64,000 nt of DNA from Afipia sp. (GCA_024707075.1 JANQAK010000003.1:496001-560000), one strand, 5' to 3'; positions 27,302 through 37,455 are shown, counted from the first letter of the stretch. The notes: generated by a model from the sequence alone, not told the origin. Made by a program: numbers and translations.

Positions 27302-29775
27302 TGGCCGTTGTCGCCGCCCTCCAAGGACGGACGCCTGCGTTCAGGCGGCGCATTCGCTTGCGCCGCCAAAGCCTCGTCATGTCTGCCGTTATGGGGCTTT
27401 GTCTGGCGGCCGGTTTCGGCGGCGCAGACCTTACGCCGGCAGCCGCGCAACAGTCCTACCGTTACAATCCCCTGCCCCCGAGACCGCCGAAACCGGCACG
27501 CCCGCAGAGCAATGACGGGCAGATGCTCGTGCAGGCGACCGAGGTCAATTACGACTACAACAATTCGCGCGTCGCGGCGGTCGGCAGCGTCCAGATCTAT
27601 TACAACGGAGCGACGCTGGAGGCCGACAAGGTCATCTACGACCAGAAGACCAAGCGCCTCCATGCCGAAGGCAACGTCCGGCTGACCGATTCCGACGGCA
27701 AGATCACTTACGCCAACATGCTCGACCTGTCCGACGACTACCGCGACGGCTTCGTCGATTCGCTGCGGCTGGACACCGCCGACCAGACCCGGATGGCGGC
27801 GACGCGCGCGGACCGTACCGGCGGCGACGTCACGGTCTTCCAGAACGGCGTCTATACCGCCTGCGCGGCCTGTAAGGACAACCCCAAGAAGCCGCCGCTG
27901 TGGCAGGTCAAGGGCGCGCGCATCATCCACAATCAGACCGAGAAGATGCTCTACTTCGAGGATGCGCGCCTCGAATTCTTCGGCCAGCCGATTGCGTTCC
28001 TGCCGTACTTCTCGACGCCCGACCCGACGGTCAAGCGCAAGAGCGGCGTCCTGATCCCGAGCTACTCGTCCAGCAACCGCTACGGCGTCGGCATCGAAGT
28101 GCCGTATTACTTCGCGCTGGCTCCGGACTACGACGCCACCGTGACGCCGCGCTACACCACCAAGCAGGGCCTCTTGATGCAGGGCGAATTCCGTCAGCGC
28201 CTCATCAACGGCGCTTACGAGATCCGCGGCTACGGCATCCGGCAGAACGATCAGGGTCAGTTCAACGCCGAACCCGGCGACCGCGAATTCCGTGGCGGCA
28301 TCGACACCAAGGGCCAGTTCGCGCTGAACGACAAATGGGTCTGGGGCTGGGATGCGGTGGCGGTGTCCGACAAGTCGTTCTTCTATGACTACAACCTCGG
28401 TCCCTACAGAAACGCGCTCAACGCGTTCCTGCTGACCCCCGATACCGGCCTCTCGCAAATCTATCTCACCGGCGTCGGCAACCGCAGCTATTTCGACGCC
28501 CGGGTGATGCACTTCCTCGGATACTCGGCGGCAGACGACCAGAGCCAGATTCCAATCGTTCACCCCGTGATCGATTATTCGAACGTCCTCAACCGCAACG
28601 TGCTCGGCGGCGAATTCAGCTACAAGGCGAACTTCACCAGCCTGAGCCGCCAGACAGCGTCGTTCGACGCGATCAATCCCACTGCGTTGATCGCCGGTTC
28701 CTGTTTGCCCAGCGCGAACCCCGCCGCCAAAACGCCCAACAACTGCCTGCTGCGCGGCATTCCGGGCGATTATACGCGGCTGACCGCGGAAGCCTCATGG
28801 CGGCGGTCGTTTACCGATTCCATCGGCCAGATTTTCACGCCGTTCGCCTCGCTGCGCGCCGACCTGATCAGCGCCAACATCGACAACCAGCCGGGCGTTT
28901 CCAATTACCTGCCGGTCGGCTCCACGCAGACCGCGCGCCTGATGCCGACGGTCGGCGTCGAGTACCGCTATCCCTTCATCAACGTGCAGCCATGGGGCAC
29001 CACGACGATCGAGCCGATCGGCCAGTTGATCATCCGGCCCAATGAACCGAGCGCCGGCCGTCTGCCCAACGAGGATGCGCAGAGCTTTACATTCGACGAC
29101 AGCAACCTGTTCAGCGTCGATAAATTCTCCGGCTACGACCGCGTCGAAGGCGGCGGCCGCGCCAATGTCGGCGTTCAGGCGACGACGCAGTTCGATCGTG
29201 GCGGCTTCATCAACGTGCTGTTCGGACAATCCTACCAGTTGTTCGGCCTGAACTCTTTCGCCGTCCAGGATTTGACCAACACCAGCCTCGGCAGCGGTCT
29301 GGACAAGGACCGCTCCGACTACGTCGCCCGCATCGCCTATCAGCCGAACAGGATCTACAGCCTGATCGCCCGCACCCGGCTCGACGAGGCAACCGGAGCC
29401 GTGCGGCGCTTCGAACTCGAAGGCAGGGCCAACTTCGACCGCTTCGGGGTGAGCCTGCTCTACGGCAACTACGACGCGCAGCCGGAACTCGGCTTCCTCA
29501 CGCGCCGCGAAGGCATCGTGGCAACCGGCTCGGTCAAGGTGGCCACCAACTGGATGCTGTCAGGCGCGCTGCGCTACGACATCACCAATCAAACGATCAA
29601 TCAGTACATCGTAGGCGCGGGATATGTGGATGACTGCTTCATCATCGCAGCCAACTACATCACCGACTACGCTTATACGTCGGCGAGCTACCTCTCTCCC
29701 GTCACCGATCACCGCATCATGCTGCAAATCGGTCTGCGCACCATCGGCACCAGTTCGTTCAACACGTCGCAGTAG
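27301..29775 (+). CDS. lptD: LPS assembly protein LptD
   Basis: Outer-membrane translocon that places lipopolysaccharide in the outer leaflet. A GTG at 27301 overlaps the lptG stop by one base (TAGTG) and gives an 824-residue protein with a basic leader, hydrophobic core and AAAQ-type signal cleavage near residue 48. Residues about 75-210 are the periplasmic beta-jellyroll of OstA/LptA type (VQATEVNYDY, GNVRLTDSDGKITYA), with a CAAC pair; the rest is a large barrel (FLPYFSTPDPTVKRKSGVLIPS is a family hallmark). The frame is open further upstream, but that lies within lptG. Second gene of the lpt-surA-pdxA-rsmA series. Confidence 0.93.
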   Translation: MAVVAALQGRTPAFRRRIRLRRQSLVMSAVMGLCLAAGFGGADLTPAAAQQSYRYNPLPPRPPKPARPQSNDGQMLVQATEVNYDYNNSRVAAVGSVQIYYNGATLEADKVIYDQKTKRLHAEGNVRLTDSDGKITYANMLDLSDDYRDGFVDSLRLDTADQTRMAATRADRTGGDVTVFQNGVYTACAACKDNPKKPPLWQVKGARIIHNQTEKMLYFEDARLEFFGQPIAFLPYFSTPDPTVKRKSGVLIPSYSSSNRYGVGIEVPYYFALAPDYDATVTPRYTTKQGLLMQGEFRQRLINGAYEIRGYGIRQNDQGQFNAEPGDREFRGGIDTKGQFALNDKWVWGWDAVAVSDKSFFYDYNLGPYRNALNAFLLTPDTGLSQIYLTGVGNRSYFDARVMHFLGYSAADDQSQIPIVHPVIDYSNVLNRNVLGGEFSYKANFTSLSRQTASFDAINPTALIAGSCLPSANPAAKTPNNCLLRGIPGDYTRLTAEASWRRSFTDSIGQIFTPFASLRADLISANIDNQPGVSNYLPVGSTQTARLMPTVGVEYRYPFINVQPWGTTTIEPIGQLIIRPNEPSAGRLPNEDAQSFTFDDSNLFSVDKFSGYDRVEGGGRANVGVQATTQFDRGGFINVLFGQSYQLFGLNSFAVQDLTNTSLGSGLDKDRSDYVARIAYQPNRIYSLIARTRLDEATGAVRRFELEGRANFDRFGVSLLYGNYDAQPELGFLTRREGIVATGSVKVATNWMLSGALRYDITNQTINQYIVGAGYVDDCFIIAANYITDYAYTSASYLSPVTDHRIMLQIGLRTIGTSSFNTSQ

Positions 29776-29908
29776 TGCTCCGGGGTAACTGGATAGTGCG
29801 GCCCACGCGATGGCAGGTTTCAAGGCTTATCCGGCAGTGCGCCGGAAATTGCCGAGAGTTGATCGGGTGCGCGCAATGCCGCCGCAAACTCAGGGTTGAT
29901 ATGGCGGA

Positions 29909-30886
29909 ATGCGCATTGGAACCTCCACATTGGCCACGACGGGCTTGACCATGATCGCGACTTTCTTCCTTCGCTACGCACGGACGGCCTCGCTCGCCGC
30001 CGCGGTGCTCATCGTATCGGCTTACGGATCCGGCGTGATGGCGCAGTCCGTTGCAGCGATGGTCAATGGCGAGGCCATTACCAATTTCGACATCGACCAG
30101 CGCATCAAGCTGACGACGCTGACGACCCGCAAGACGCCGTCGCGTCAGGAGGCTCTCGACGATCTGATCAACGACAAGATCAAGATCAAGGAAGGCAAGA
30201 AGTACGGCCTCGACCTGTCGCCAACCGACGTCGATGGAGCGTTCGGGAACATGGCGTCGCGCATGCGCATGAATTCGGATCAGCTCGTGAAGACGCTGGC
30301 AGGCCACGGCATTCGTCCCGAGACGCTCAAGCTGCGCATCAAGGCCGACATGACGTGGGGCAACCTGGTGCGCGGCAGATTCCAGTCGAGCTTCCTTGTG
30401 CCTGAAAAGGATCTCGCGGGAATCGGAGAGTCCGGCGACAAGCCGGAGACTGAAAGTTTTGAATATCTCGTCCGCCCGATCGTTCTGATCGTGCCGCGCG
30501 GCTCGCCTCCGGCCACCATCGAGGCACGCCGCAAGGAAGCGGAATTGCTTCGGAGCCGGATCCAGTCCTGCGAGGAGGCGCAGGAGCTGTTCCGGGCGAT
30601 GCGCGACGCGGCGATCCGCGATCAGCTCACCAAGACGTCGGCTGACCTGCCGCCGAATCTGCGTGAACTGCTCGACAAGACGCCGGTCGGCAAGCTGACG
30701 CCGCCGGAAGTCACCAAGCAGGGTGTCGAGATGGTGGCCTTGTGCAGCCGCAAGCCGACCAAGGCCGACACGCCGGCCAAGCGCGAAGCCCGCGAGAAAA
30801 TCTACAATCAGAAGTACGAAGCCAAGTCCAAGTCGTACCTCCAGGAAGTCCGCAAGGGCTCCATGATCGAAATCCGCAACAAGTGA
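29909..30886 (+). CDS. surA: SurA-type periplasmic chaperone / peptidyl-prolyl isomerase family protein
   Basis: Helps outer-membrane proteins fold in the periplasm. The N-terminal SurA chaperone domain is clear: VAAMVNGEAITNFDIDQRIKL, then DDLINDKIKIKEGKKYGLD. The signal peptide lies near residues 20-45 (LAAAVLIVSAYGSGVMAQS). A second ATG at 29951 places the signal peptide at the very N-terminus and may be the true start. The C-terminal half is only weakly like parvulin, so isomerase activity is uncertain. Position between lptD and pdxA is as in E. coli and other Gram-negatives. Confidence 0.82.
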   Translation: MRIGTSTLATTGLTMIATFFLRYARTASLAAAVLIVSAYGSGVMAQSVAAMVNGEAITNFDIDQRIKLTTLTTRKTPSRQEALDDLINDKIKIKEGKKYGLDLSPTDVDGAFGNMASRMRMNSDQLVKTLAGHGIRPETLKLRIKADMTWGNLVRGRFQSSFLVPEKDLAGIGESGDKPETESFEYLVRPIVLIVPRGSPPATIEARRKEAELLRSRIQSCEEAQELFRAMRDAAIRDQLTKTSADLPPNLRELLDKTPVGKLTPPEVTKQGVEMVALCSRKPTKADTPAKREAREKIYNQKYEAKSKSYLQEVRKGSMIEIRNK

Positions 30887-30908
30887 ATGCAACGGCGGCA
30901 GCGTGACC

Positions 30909-31931
30909 ATGACCAGAGCCGCCATGACCAAGCCTCTGGCGTTGACCATCGGCGAGCCTGCCGGCATCGGTCCCGACATCGCCATCGCCGCGTGGCTGAA
31001 GCGGCGCGAACTCGATCTTCCCGCGTTCTACCTGATCGGCAACAAGGCGTTTATCGTGGAGCGTGCCCGCGCGCTGGACGTCCGCATCGAGATCGCCGAT
31101 GCCAGCGCCGCGAACGCCAGCGAATTGTTTGCCGACGCGCTTCCTATCGTGGCGACGGGCGTCACGGCGACGGCAAGGCCGGGCAAGCCCGACGGCAACA
31201 GTGCGCCGGCAGCCATTGCATCGATCCGGCATGCGGTCGCCGACGTGATCGAAGGACGCGCCAGCGCGATCGTCACCAATCCGATCGCCAAGAGCGTGCT
31301 CTACCGCGCGGGCTTCTCGCATCCGGGCCACACCGAATTCCTGGCGCAACTCGCGGCTGCGGTCGGCGGGTCGGTGCCGCATCCGGTGATGATGCTGTGG
31401 TCGCCGGAACTGGCCGTGGTGCCGGTGACGATTCATCTTTCGCTGCGTGACGCCATCGCGCAACTTTCCAGCGACCTCATCGTGAAGACCGGACGCATCG
31501 TCGCTGCGGACCTGTCGGCGCGGCTCGGCATCGCCCACCCGCGCCTCGCCATCTCCGGACTCAATCCGCATGCCGGCGAGGACGGCTCGCTCGGCAGCGA
31601 GGAGCAGTCGATCATCGCGCCCGCGATTGCGACGCTGCGACAGGATGGCATCGATGTCCGCGGACCGCTACCCGCCGACACCATGTTCCACGCGGCGGCG
31701 CGCAAAACCTACGATTGCGCGATCTGCATGTATCACGATCAGGCGCTAATCCCGATCAAAACCATCGCGTTCGATGACGGCGTCAATGTCACGCTGGGCT
31801 TGCCGTTTATCCGCACCTCGCCCGATCACGGCACCGCGTTCGACATCGCAGGCACCGGACGCGCCAATCCGTCGAGCCTGATCGCGGCGCTTCGTCTTGC
31901 CGCGCGCATGGCGGCGGCCTCCGGCGCATGA
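30909..31931 (+). CDS. pdxA: 4-hydroxythreonine-4-phosphate dehydrogenase
   Basis: Pyridoxal-phosphate synthesis: NAD-dependent oxidation and decarboxylation of 4-phosphohydroxythreonine. [13 protein letters not shown] is the family start. The metal-binding histidines are visible in [28 protein letters not shown] and [11 protein letters not shown]. About 340 residues, standard. Starts are possible at 30903 (GTG), 30909 and 30924 (ATG); the last begins six residues before the conserved block. The stop overlaps the rsmA start by four bases (ATGA). Confidence 0.95.
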   Translation: MTRAAMTKPLALTIGEPAGIGPDIAIAAWLKRRELDLPAFYLIGNKAFIVERARALDVRIEIADASAANASELFADALPIVATGVTATARPGKPDGNSAPAAIASIRHAVADVIEGRASAIVTNPIAKSVLYRAGFSHPGHTEFLAQLAAAVGGSVPHPVMMLWSPELAVVPVTIHLSLRDAIAQLSSDLIVKTGRIVAADLSARLGIAHPRLAISGLNPHAGEDGSLGSEEQSIIAPAIATLRQDGIDVRGPLPADTMFHAAARKTYDCAICMYHDQALIPIKTIAFDDGVNVTLGLPFIRTSPDHGTAFDIAGTGRANPSSLIAALRLAARMAAASGA

Positions 31932-32805
31932 GCGCCATCGACGATCTGCCGCCGCTCAGCGACGTCATCCGGCGTCATGAACTGTCCGCGCGCAAATCGC
32001 TCGGCCAGAATTTCCTGCTCGATCTCAACCTCACGTCGCGGATCGCGCGGGCCGCCGCGCCGCTTGAAGGCGCGACCATCGTCGAAGTCGGTCCCGGACC
32101 GGGGGCCTGACCCGCGCCCTGCTCGCGCAAGGCGTCAAGCGCGTGATCGCGGTGGAGCGCGACGAACGCGCCATTCCCGCGCTGGAGGAAATTTCGCAGC
32201 GCTATCCCGGCCGCCTGACCATCGTAAACGCCGATGCGACGACGTTCGATCCGCGCCCTTATCTCAACGGCGAGCGCGCCAAGATTGTCGCCAACCTGCC
32301 CTACAACATCGCCACCGTGCTGCTGATCGACTGGCTCAGCATCGAGCCGTGGCCGCCGTGGTACGACATGATGGTGCTGATGTTTCAGCGCGAGGTGGCC
32401 GAGCGCATCGTGGCCCGCGAGAACGACGAGGCCTATGGCCGCCTCGGCGTGCTGTCGAACTGGCGCGCGGAAACGAAAATATTGTTCGACATCGCACCCG
32501 GCGCGTTTGTGCCGCCGCCGAAGGTCACCTCGTCGGTCGTCAGGCTCATTCCACGCGCCGCACCCGACCCCTGCGACCGCCGCATGCTGGAGCGCGTCGC
32601 GGCCGCGGCGTTCGGCCAGCGCCGAAAGATGCTGCGGCAAAGCCTCAAATCGCTCGGCGTCGATCCGGCGCTATTGGCCGCCGCCGCCGGTGTCGAACCG
32701 ACGCGACGTGCCGAGACCATTCCCGTATCCGGATTTGTTGCCATGGCGCGGGAATTGACCAATATACGGGCCGCAAAAACAGAAACGCCCTTGGAGAGAA
32801 ACTGA
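31928..32805 (+). CDS. rsmA: 16S rRNA (adenine1518/1519-N6)-dimethyltransferase, frameshifted
   Basis: Dimethylates two adjacent adenines in helix 45 of 16S rRNA (KsgA). The first part (31928-32110) has [18 protein letters not shown] and VEVGPGPG, then stops; the next frame (to 32805) continues with [22 protein letters not shown], the NLPYNIAT catalytic motif and FAQRRK-like end. Conserved VGPGPGGLT needs six G after CC, but only five are present at 32101-32105, so one base is missing. Restoring it gives a normal protein of about 292 residues. Start overlaps the pdxA stop; likely a sequencing error. Confidence 0.88.
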
Positions 32806-32806
32806 A

Positions 32807-33865
32807 ATGGCCATCCTGCGCCGCCAGTCGATTGTGAAGTTCGATGCTCCGCTCTGCGAAACCATCGCGGAGACTCCGAAGCCGCAAGGCCGGGAAGTTC
32901 TGGTTCGGATCGAGCGCTGCGGCCTGTGCCATTCCGATCTTCACATCCAGGACGGCTATGCCGATCTGGGCAACGGCAAGAAACTCGACACCACCAAGGG
33001 GATGACGCTGCCGTTCACGCTCGGGCACGAAATCGCGGGCGTCGTCGATGAGGTCGGTCCCGACGTCGACAAGGCGCTGATCGGCAAGAAGAAGGCGGTG
33101 TTTCCGTGGATCGGCTGCGGCCAGTGCCGGGATTGCCTCAACGGCGACGAGAACCTGTGCGTGCGCAACCGCTATCTCGGCGTCGCCATCGACGGCGGCT
33201 TCGCTAGCCATGTGCTGGTGCCGGACGCAAAGTATCTGCTCGACTACGATCCCCTGCCCGTCAACGTCGCAGCGACCCTGATGTGCTCGGGCGTCACCGC
33301 CTATGGCGCATTGAAGCGGCATCTCGGGCGGCCGCGCGAGCGCAACATGCTGCTGATCGGCCTCGGCGGCGTTGGCATGATGGGACTTTCCTTCGCTCAG
33401 GCCATGTTCAAGCAGAAAATTTCCGTCGCCGACCTCAGCGCCACGGCGCGCGAGACTGCGCTGAAGAATGGCGCGGCGGTTGCCTATGACCCATCCGAAC
33501 CTGACATCGTCAAACGCATCCTGAAGGAGACCGAAGGTGGCTTCGACGAGGTGGTCGATTTCGCCGGCAACGAGAAATCGATGGCGTTCGCGATGGCCGT
33601 GCTGGCGCGGGGCGGCAAGATCGTGGTGTCCGGCCTGATGGGTGGCAACTTCAGCATCCCGATGGTGCAGTGGGTCTACAAGCGCATGACCATCGAGGGC
33701 TTCATCACCGGAACGCTGGCGGAAGCCAACGAACTGATGGCACTGGCCCGTGCCGGCAAGATCAAGCCGACGCCGATGAAGGAAGAGCCGATGGCCGACG
33801 TCCAGAAATGGATCGACCAGTTGCGCGCCGGCAAGGTCGTCGGCCGCATCATGCTGACGAATTGA
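32807..33865 (+). CDS. zinc-dependent alcohol dehydrogenase family protein
   Basis: A 352-residue medium-chain dehydrogenase. Catalytic zinc ligands are the cysteine in RCGLCHSDLH and the GHE histidine in LPFTLGHEIAGVV; the structural zinc site is the four-cysteine loop GCGQCRDCLNGDENLC near residues 103-118. The Rossmann motif GLGGVGMMG near residue 185 binds NAD(P). It follows the rsmA stop by one base, so it may be co-transcribed, although the function is unrelated. Substrate not determined; an aldehyde or alcohol is likely. Confidence 0.9.
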   Translation: MAILRRQSIVKFDAPLCETIAETPKPQGREVLVRIERCGLCHSDLHIQDGYADLGNGKKLDTTKGMTLPFTLGHEIAGVVDEVGPDVDKALIGKKKAVFPWIGCGQCRDCLNGDENLCVRNRYLGVAIDGGFASHVLVPDAKYLLDYDPLPVNVAATLMCSGVTAYGALKRHLGRPRERNMLLIGLGGVGMMGLSFAQAMFKQKISVADLSATARETALKNGAAVAYDPSEPDIVKRILKETEGGFDEVVDFAGNEKSMAFAMAVLARGGKIVVSGLMGGNFSIPMVQWVYKRMTIEGFITGTLAEANELMALARAGKIKPTPMKEEPMADVQKWIDQLRAGKVVGRIMLTN

Positions 33866-33873
33866 GCAAACAG

Positions 33874-34557
33874 CTATTTCACCTTATCGAGCCTCATCGC
33901 CATCCAGATCATGTGGCGCGCGCCGCTGCGTGATCCGGTGGCGCGGATCGGAACCTCATCCACGCCGAAACCCGCCTTGCGCAGCCGCTGGGTAAAACGC
34001 GCATCGGGTCCCGACGACCACACCGCCAGCACGCCGCCGGGGCGCAGCGCCGCGCGTGCAGCGGTCAGTCCTTTCAGATCGTAAAGTGCATCGTTGGCTT
34101 CACGGGTCAGACCTTCGGGACCGTTATCGACGTCGAGCAGGATGATATCGTAAGCCGCAGGATCTGAACGGATCAGATGGCTGACGTCCTTCTCTACGAT
34201 GCTGACGCGCGGGTCCTTTAAACTGTCGCCAAACATCTCCGCCATCGCGCCCCGCGCCCAGGCCACCACCTCAGGCACCAGTTCGGCAACAACAATCTTG
34301 GCGTCGGACCCAAGCACGGCAAGCGCGGCGCGCAATGTAAATCCCATGCCGAGACCGCCGATCAGCATGCGCGGCTTCGCACGCGTCTGAATCCGTCTCC
34401 AGGCGAGCGTTGCGAGCGCCTGCTCCGATCCACTGAGACGACTGTTCATCAACTCGTTCTGGCCGAGCTTAATGGAAAACTCCGTGCCCCTGCGCATCAG
34501 GCGGAGTTCGCCGCCGCCCGGCACTTGCGCGGTATCCAGCAATTCCCAAGGGATCAA
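33874..34557 (-). CDS. spermidine-synthase-like methyltransferase-fold protein
   Basis: A 227-residue protein of the spermidine synthase / class I methyltransferase fold. MLIGGLGMGFTLRAAL corresponds to the nucleotide-binding glycine loop, VVAELVPEVVAWARG to the acidic strand end, and YDIILLDVDNGPEGLTREAN to the motif that follows. It lacks the N-terminal beta domain typical of true spermidine synthases, so polyamine synthesis should not be assumed. The ATG at 34557 follows an AGGAACGATC-like purine tract. Convergent with the dehydrogenase, nine bases apart. Confidence 0.78.
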   Translation of the reverse strand: MIPWELLDTAQVPGGGELRLMRRGTEFSIKLGQNELMNSRLSGSEQALATLAWRRIQTRAKPRMLIGGLGMGFTLRAALAVLGSDAKIVVAELVPEVVAWARGAMAEMFGDSLKDPRVSIVEKDVSHLIRSDPAAYDIILLDVDNGPEGLTREANDALYDLKGLTAARAALRPGGVLAVWSSGPDARFTQRLRKAGFGVDEVPIRATGSRSGARHMIWMAMRLDKVK

Positions 34558-34770
34558 AGATCGTTCCTCAACCGGCGAAGCAGGCGCGCGGATCGCGCGC
34601 CGAAAGACGTGCCCTCGTTACACCAAACCGGTTCCGCAACGCCACAATTGCAGGCGGAACGCGCGCCCGAATGTTGCCCCAGCCTTTCCGGATTTGCGGC
34701 CTATTGCGACCCAACTTGTCCCCGACAACTCGACAAGGGAATTGGTTCCGTGTTGCGTAAGGGGGACAGA

Positions 34771-35732
34771 ATGTCAAACCGAACCGCCTTCATCGCGTCG
34801 GCTATCGCCGCAGGCTTCGTTTCATTCATCAGCATCACGTCGATGCCGGCCAACGCCGAACCCGCAGCGGAAAACGAATGTCTCTCCGCGCCGAAGGCGA
34901 CGACACCCGCGGGAGCCCACTGGTACTATCGCCTCGAGAAAGGCACCAAGCGCAAATGCTGGTATCTTGCCGACGAGGGCGCGAAGGTGAAACAGGCCAC
35001 GGAGACGACACCGTCGCCCGCAGCCGAACAGGATGCGCCTGCCCCGAAGAAAAAATTCAGAAATCGGTGGCGAACGCCCGCGCCGAGCTGCCGCCGGATA
35101 CGTCCGACCAAGACAAATCTCTCGCGGAATCGACATGGCCGCCACTGATGCAGCCGTCCGCCGAGGCTGTCCGCGACGACAATCAGACCGCGACGATGCT
35201 GCCCGCGCCTGAAGCAGCAACCGCGCAAGGCTGGAACATCGCCTCGCGCTGGCCGGAGCCGAAAGCCGTCGCCTCGGCTGAAAATCAAACGAACACAAGC
35301 GCAGCCGAACCGCCGCAGCCCGCGCCTGCCCTGACGCCGGATCGCCTGGTCATGGCCGCAGCGGCAGCACTGACCCCAGATGCAATGTCTGCACCGGTGC
35401 CGGCCGCTGCGGCCGATCATGCCGACACTGAAAACTTCCCGGTCAGGATCTTGCTGAGCGTGCTGGTTTGCGCGCTCGCACTGGGCGCCATCATCGGCCC
35501 GATGATCTTCAAATACGTCAGGCCGCGTCCGCGCAAGGACGACCGCGCTTCCGGTCCGCGCCGTCCGATCTGGGATATGGACATCACCCGCGAAACGGTC
35601 CGGCAGGACAATCCGCGACCGGCGTCCCCCGCGCCTTACGCAGACGCCTTGCCCGAACCGCGCGTGCTGGATGAGGCGGTCGATGAACTTGAGGAATTGC
35701 TGGCGCGCGCGTCGAGGCGTCCGGCGGCGTAG
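34771..35732 (+). CDS. hypothetical single-pass membrane protein, frameshifted
   Basis: Begins MSNRTAFIASAIAAGFVSFI with a signal-like segment to about ANAEP, then a conserved-looking CLSAPKATTPAGAHWYYRLEKG. The frame breaks at an A tract (35050-35055, six A); adding one A joins it to the frame that continues EKIQKSVANARAELPP to 35732. The combined protein has a Pro/Ala-rich middle, one membrane helix (ILLSVLVCALALGAIIGPMIF) and a basic stop-transfer tail followed by DELEELLARASRR. No family is recognised; function unknown. One-base homopolymer contraction suggests a sequencing error. Confidence 0.7.
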
Positions 35733-35751
35733 CGACTCAAAGCAGGCAAAT

Positions 35752-35870
35752 CGTCATTGCGAGGAGCACCTGCAACGAAGCATCCAGCTTTTGCTGTTCA
35801 AAGCGTGGATTGCTTCGCGGAGTTTATCATCGGGCGGGGCGTTGCGCCGACCCGTTGGCTCGCAATGACG
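35752..35870. repeat. full copy of the CGTCATTGCGAG palindromic repeat family
   Basis: Same orientation and almost the same length as the copy at 22589-22710, with identical blocks CGCGGAGTTTATCATCGGGCGG and GCGCCGACCCGTTGGCTCGC; the differences are concentrated in the middle. It fills the gap between a convergent membrane protein gene and gmk. Confidence 0.85.
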
Positions 35871-35883
35871 ACAGAAACCGCTC

Positions 35884-36540
35884 TCATTTTTCCAATTGCT
35901 TCTGCAACTCGCGCACGAAGGCCGACAGCCCGGTCTGGCGCTCGCGCTTCAGCCGCTCGGCCTTGAGGATGGTCACGACCTGGGAATAGGCCTCGTCGAG
36001 ATTGTTGTTGATGACGACGTAGTCGTACTCCGCCCAGTGGCTCAGCTCATGGCTGGCGCGGCTCATGCGACCCGCGATCACTTCGTCGGAATCCTGCGCG
36101 CGAGTGTGTAGCCGTTTTTCGAGATCGGCGGCAGAAGGCGGCAGAATGAAAACGCTGACCACATCGTCGCGCGCTTTCTCGCGCAACTGCTGCGTGCCCT
36201 GCCAGTCGATGTCGAACAGCACGTCCTGCCCCGTTTCCAGCGCGGCCTGAACCGCCTTACGCGGCGTGCCGTAGAAATTTCCGAACACCGGCGCGTGCTC
36301 GAGCAGTTCGTCGCTCTTCACCATGGCGTCGAACGCCGGCTTGTCGATGAAATGGTAGTGGTCGCCGTCGGCTTCGCCGGGGCGTTTGGCGCGGGTGGTG
36401 ACCGACACCGACATGCTCAGGCCCGGCATCTTTTCGATCAGCATGCGCGCCAGCGTGGATTTTCCCGCGCCCGACGGCGACGACAGCACGAACATCAGCC
36501 CGCGCCGCTCAACGCCTCTCAAGGTGCCCCCCGCCGCCAT
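35884..36540 (-). CDS. gmk: guanylate kinase
   Basis: Phosphorylates GMP to GDP. The P-loop is SSPSGAGKST near residues 20-29, followed by GLSMSVSVTTRAKRPGE with the GMP-binding arginine and the Y-x-F block HYHFIDK. At 218 residues the length is normal. The start MAAGGTLRGVERRGLMFVL carries a short leader before the first strand; a later start at residue 16 (LMFVLSS) is possible. It is the last gene of fabG-acpP-fabF-mltG-yicC-gmk, 27 bases after yicC. Confidence 0.95.
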   Translation of the reverse strand: MAAGGTLRGVERRGLMFVLSSPSGAGKSTLARMLIEKMPGLSMSVSVTTRAKRPGEADGDHYHFIDKPAFDAMVKSDELLEHAPVFGNFYGTPRKAVQAALETGQDVLFDIDWQGTQQLREKARDDVVSVFILPPSAADLEKRLHTRAQDSDEVIAGRMSRASHELSHWAEYDYVVINNNLDEAYSQVVTILKAERLKRERQTGLSAFVRELQKQLEK

Positions 36541-36567
36541 GGCCTGAAATCCCCGCCTTCCGAAACA

Positions 36568-37455
36568 TTATTCCAGATTCTGAACCTGCTCGCGAAATTG
36601 CTCGACCACGTTCTTCATCTCAAGTCCGGTGTTGGTCAGTTCGATGTCGTTCGACTTCGAGCAGGTGGTGTTCACCTCGCGGTTGAATTCCTGCGCGAGA
36701 AAATCCAGCCGGCGGCCCACCGCGCCACCCTTGCCGAGCAGTTCGCGGGTCTGCGCGATATGCGAGGCGATGCGGTCGAGTTCTTCGCGAATGTCCGCCT
36801 TGGCCGCGATCATGATCGCCTCCTGGCTGAGACGATCCGGATCAAAACGATCGGACGTATCGAGCAACGCCGCGACCTGTTCGGCGATCCGCGCCTTGAT
36901 GGCTTCGGGCTTGCGGCCGGGGGCGGCTTCCGCCCGCCTGGCGAGCCGCTCGATCTCGTCCATGCGTTGAGAGAGGATCTGGCCGAGCGCGACACCTTCA
37001 CGCTTGCGCATGTCGATCAGGCTTTGCAGAGCCTGCTCGAACGCGGCCGAGACCGCGGCGCGCGCGGCCTGCATTTCCGCCTCGTCGCTCTCCGGCTCGA
37101 CGACCTCGATCACGCCCTTGATCGCGAGCAATCCGTCCACGCTCGGCGCGACGGCATCGGTCCGTGCGGAAATCTCGGCGGCCACTTTCAGGATCGACGA
37201 CAAGACCTCGTCATTGATGCGGACGACGGACCCCGCTCCGGTCCGCTTGACCGACAGATTGGCGTAGACCGTGCCGCGCGAAAGCACCTCGGCGGCCCGC
37301 TTGCGGGTGGCGGCTTCGATATCATCCCAGCCCGGCGGCAACCGCATGCGGAAGTCAAAGCCCTTGGCGTTGACCGATTTCAATTCCCATTCGAACGCAT
37401 AGGGTCCGCTGGTACCGTGGCTTCGCGCAAAGCCGGTCATGCTCGACAGCGCCAT
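36568..37455 (-). CDS. yicC: YicC family endoribonuclease
   Basis: A 295-residue protein starting MALSSMTGFARSHG, the invariant YicC start, and ending with the family's helical block EFNREVNTTCSKSNDIELTNTGLEMK. YicC proteins are endoribonucleases implicated in small-RNA turnover (established for E. coli). It lies between mltG and gmk as in many proteobacteria. 73 bases after the mltG stop on the same strand. No disorder or frame problem. Confidence 0.93.
   Translation of the reverse strand: MALSSMTGFARSHGTSGPYAFEWELKSVNAKGFDFRMRLPPGWDDIEAATRKRAAEVLSRGTVYANLSVKRTGAGSVVRINDEVLSSILKVAAEISARTDAVAPSVDGLLAIKGVIEVVEPESDEAEMQAARAAVSAAFEQALQSLIDMRKREGVALGQILSQRMDEIERLARRAEAAPGRKPEAIKARIAEQVAALLDTSDRFDPDRLSQEAIMIAAKADIREELDRIASHIAQTRELLGKGGAVGRRLDFLAQEFNREVNTTCSKSNDIELTNTGLEMKNVVEQFREQVQNLE

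Noticed and set aside
33874-34557. Calling the protein a spermidine synthase (speE)
   Set aside because: The N-terminal domain and polyamine-binding context are missing; only the fold is supported.
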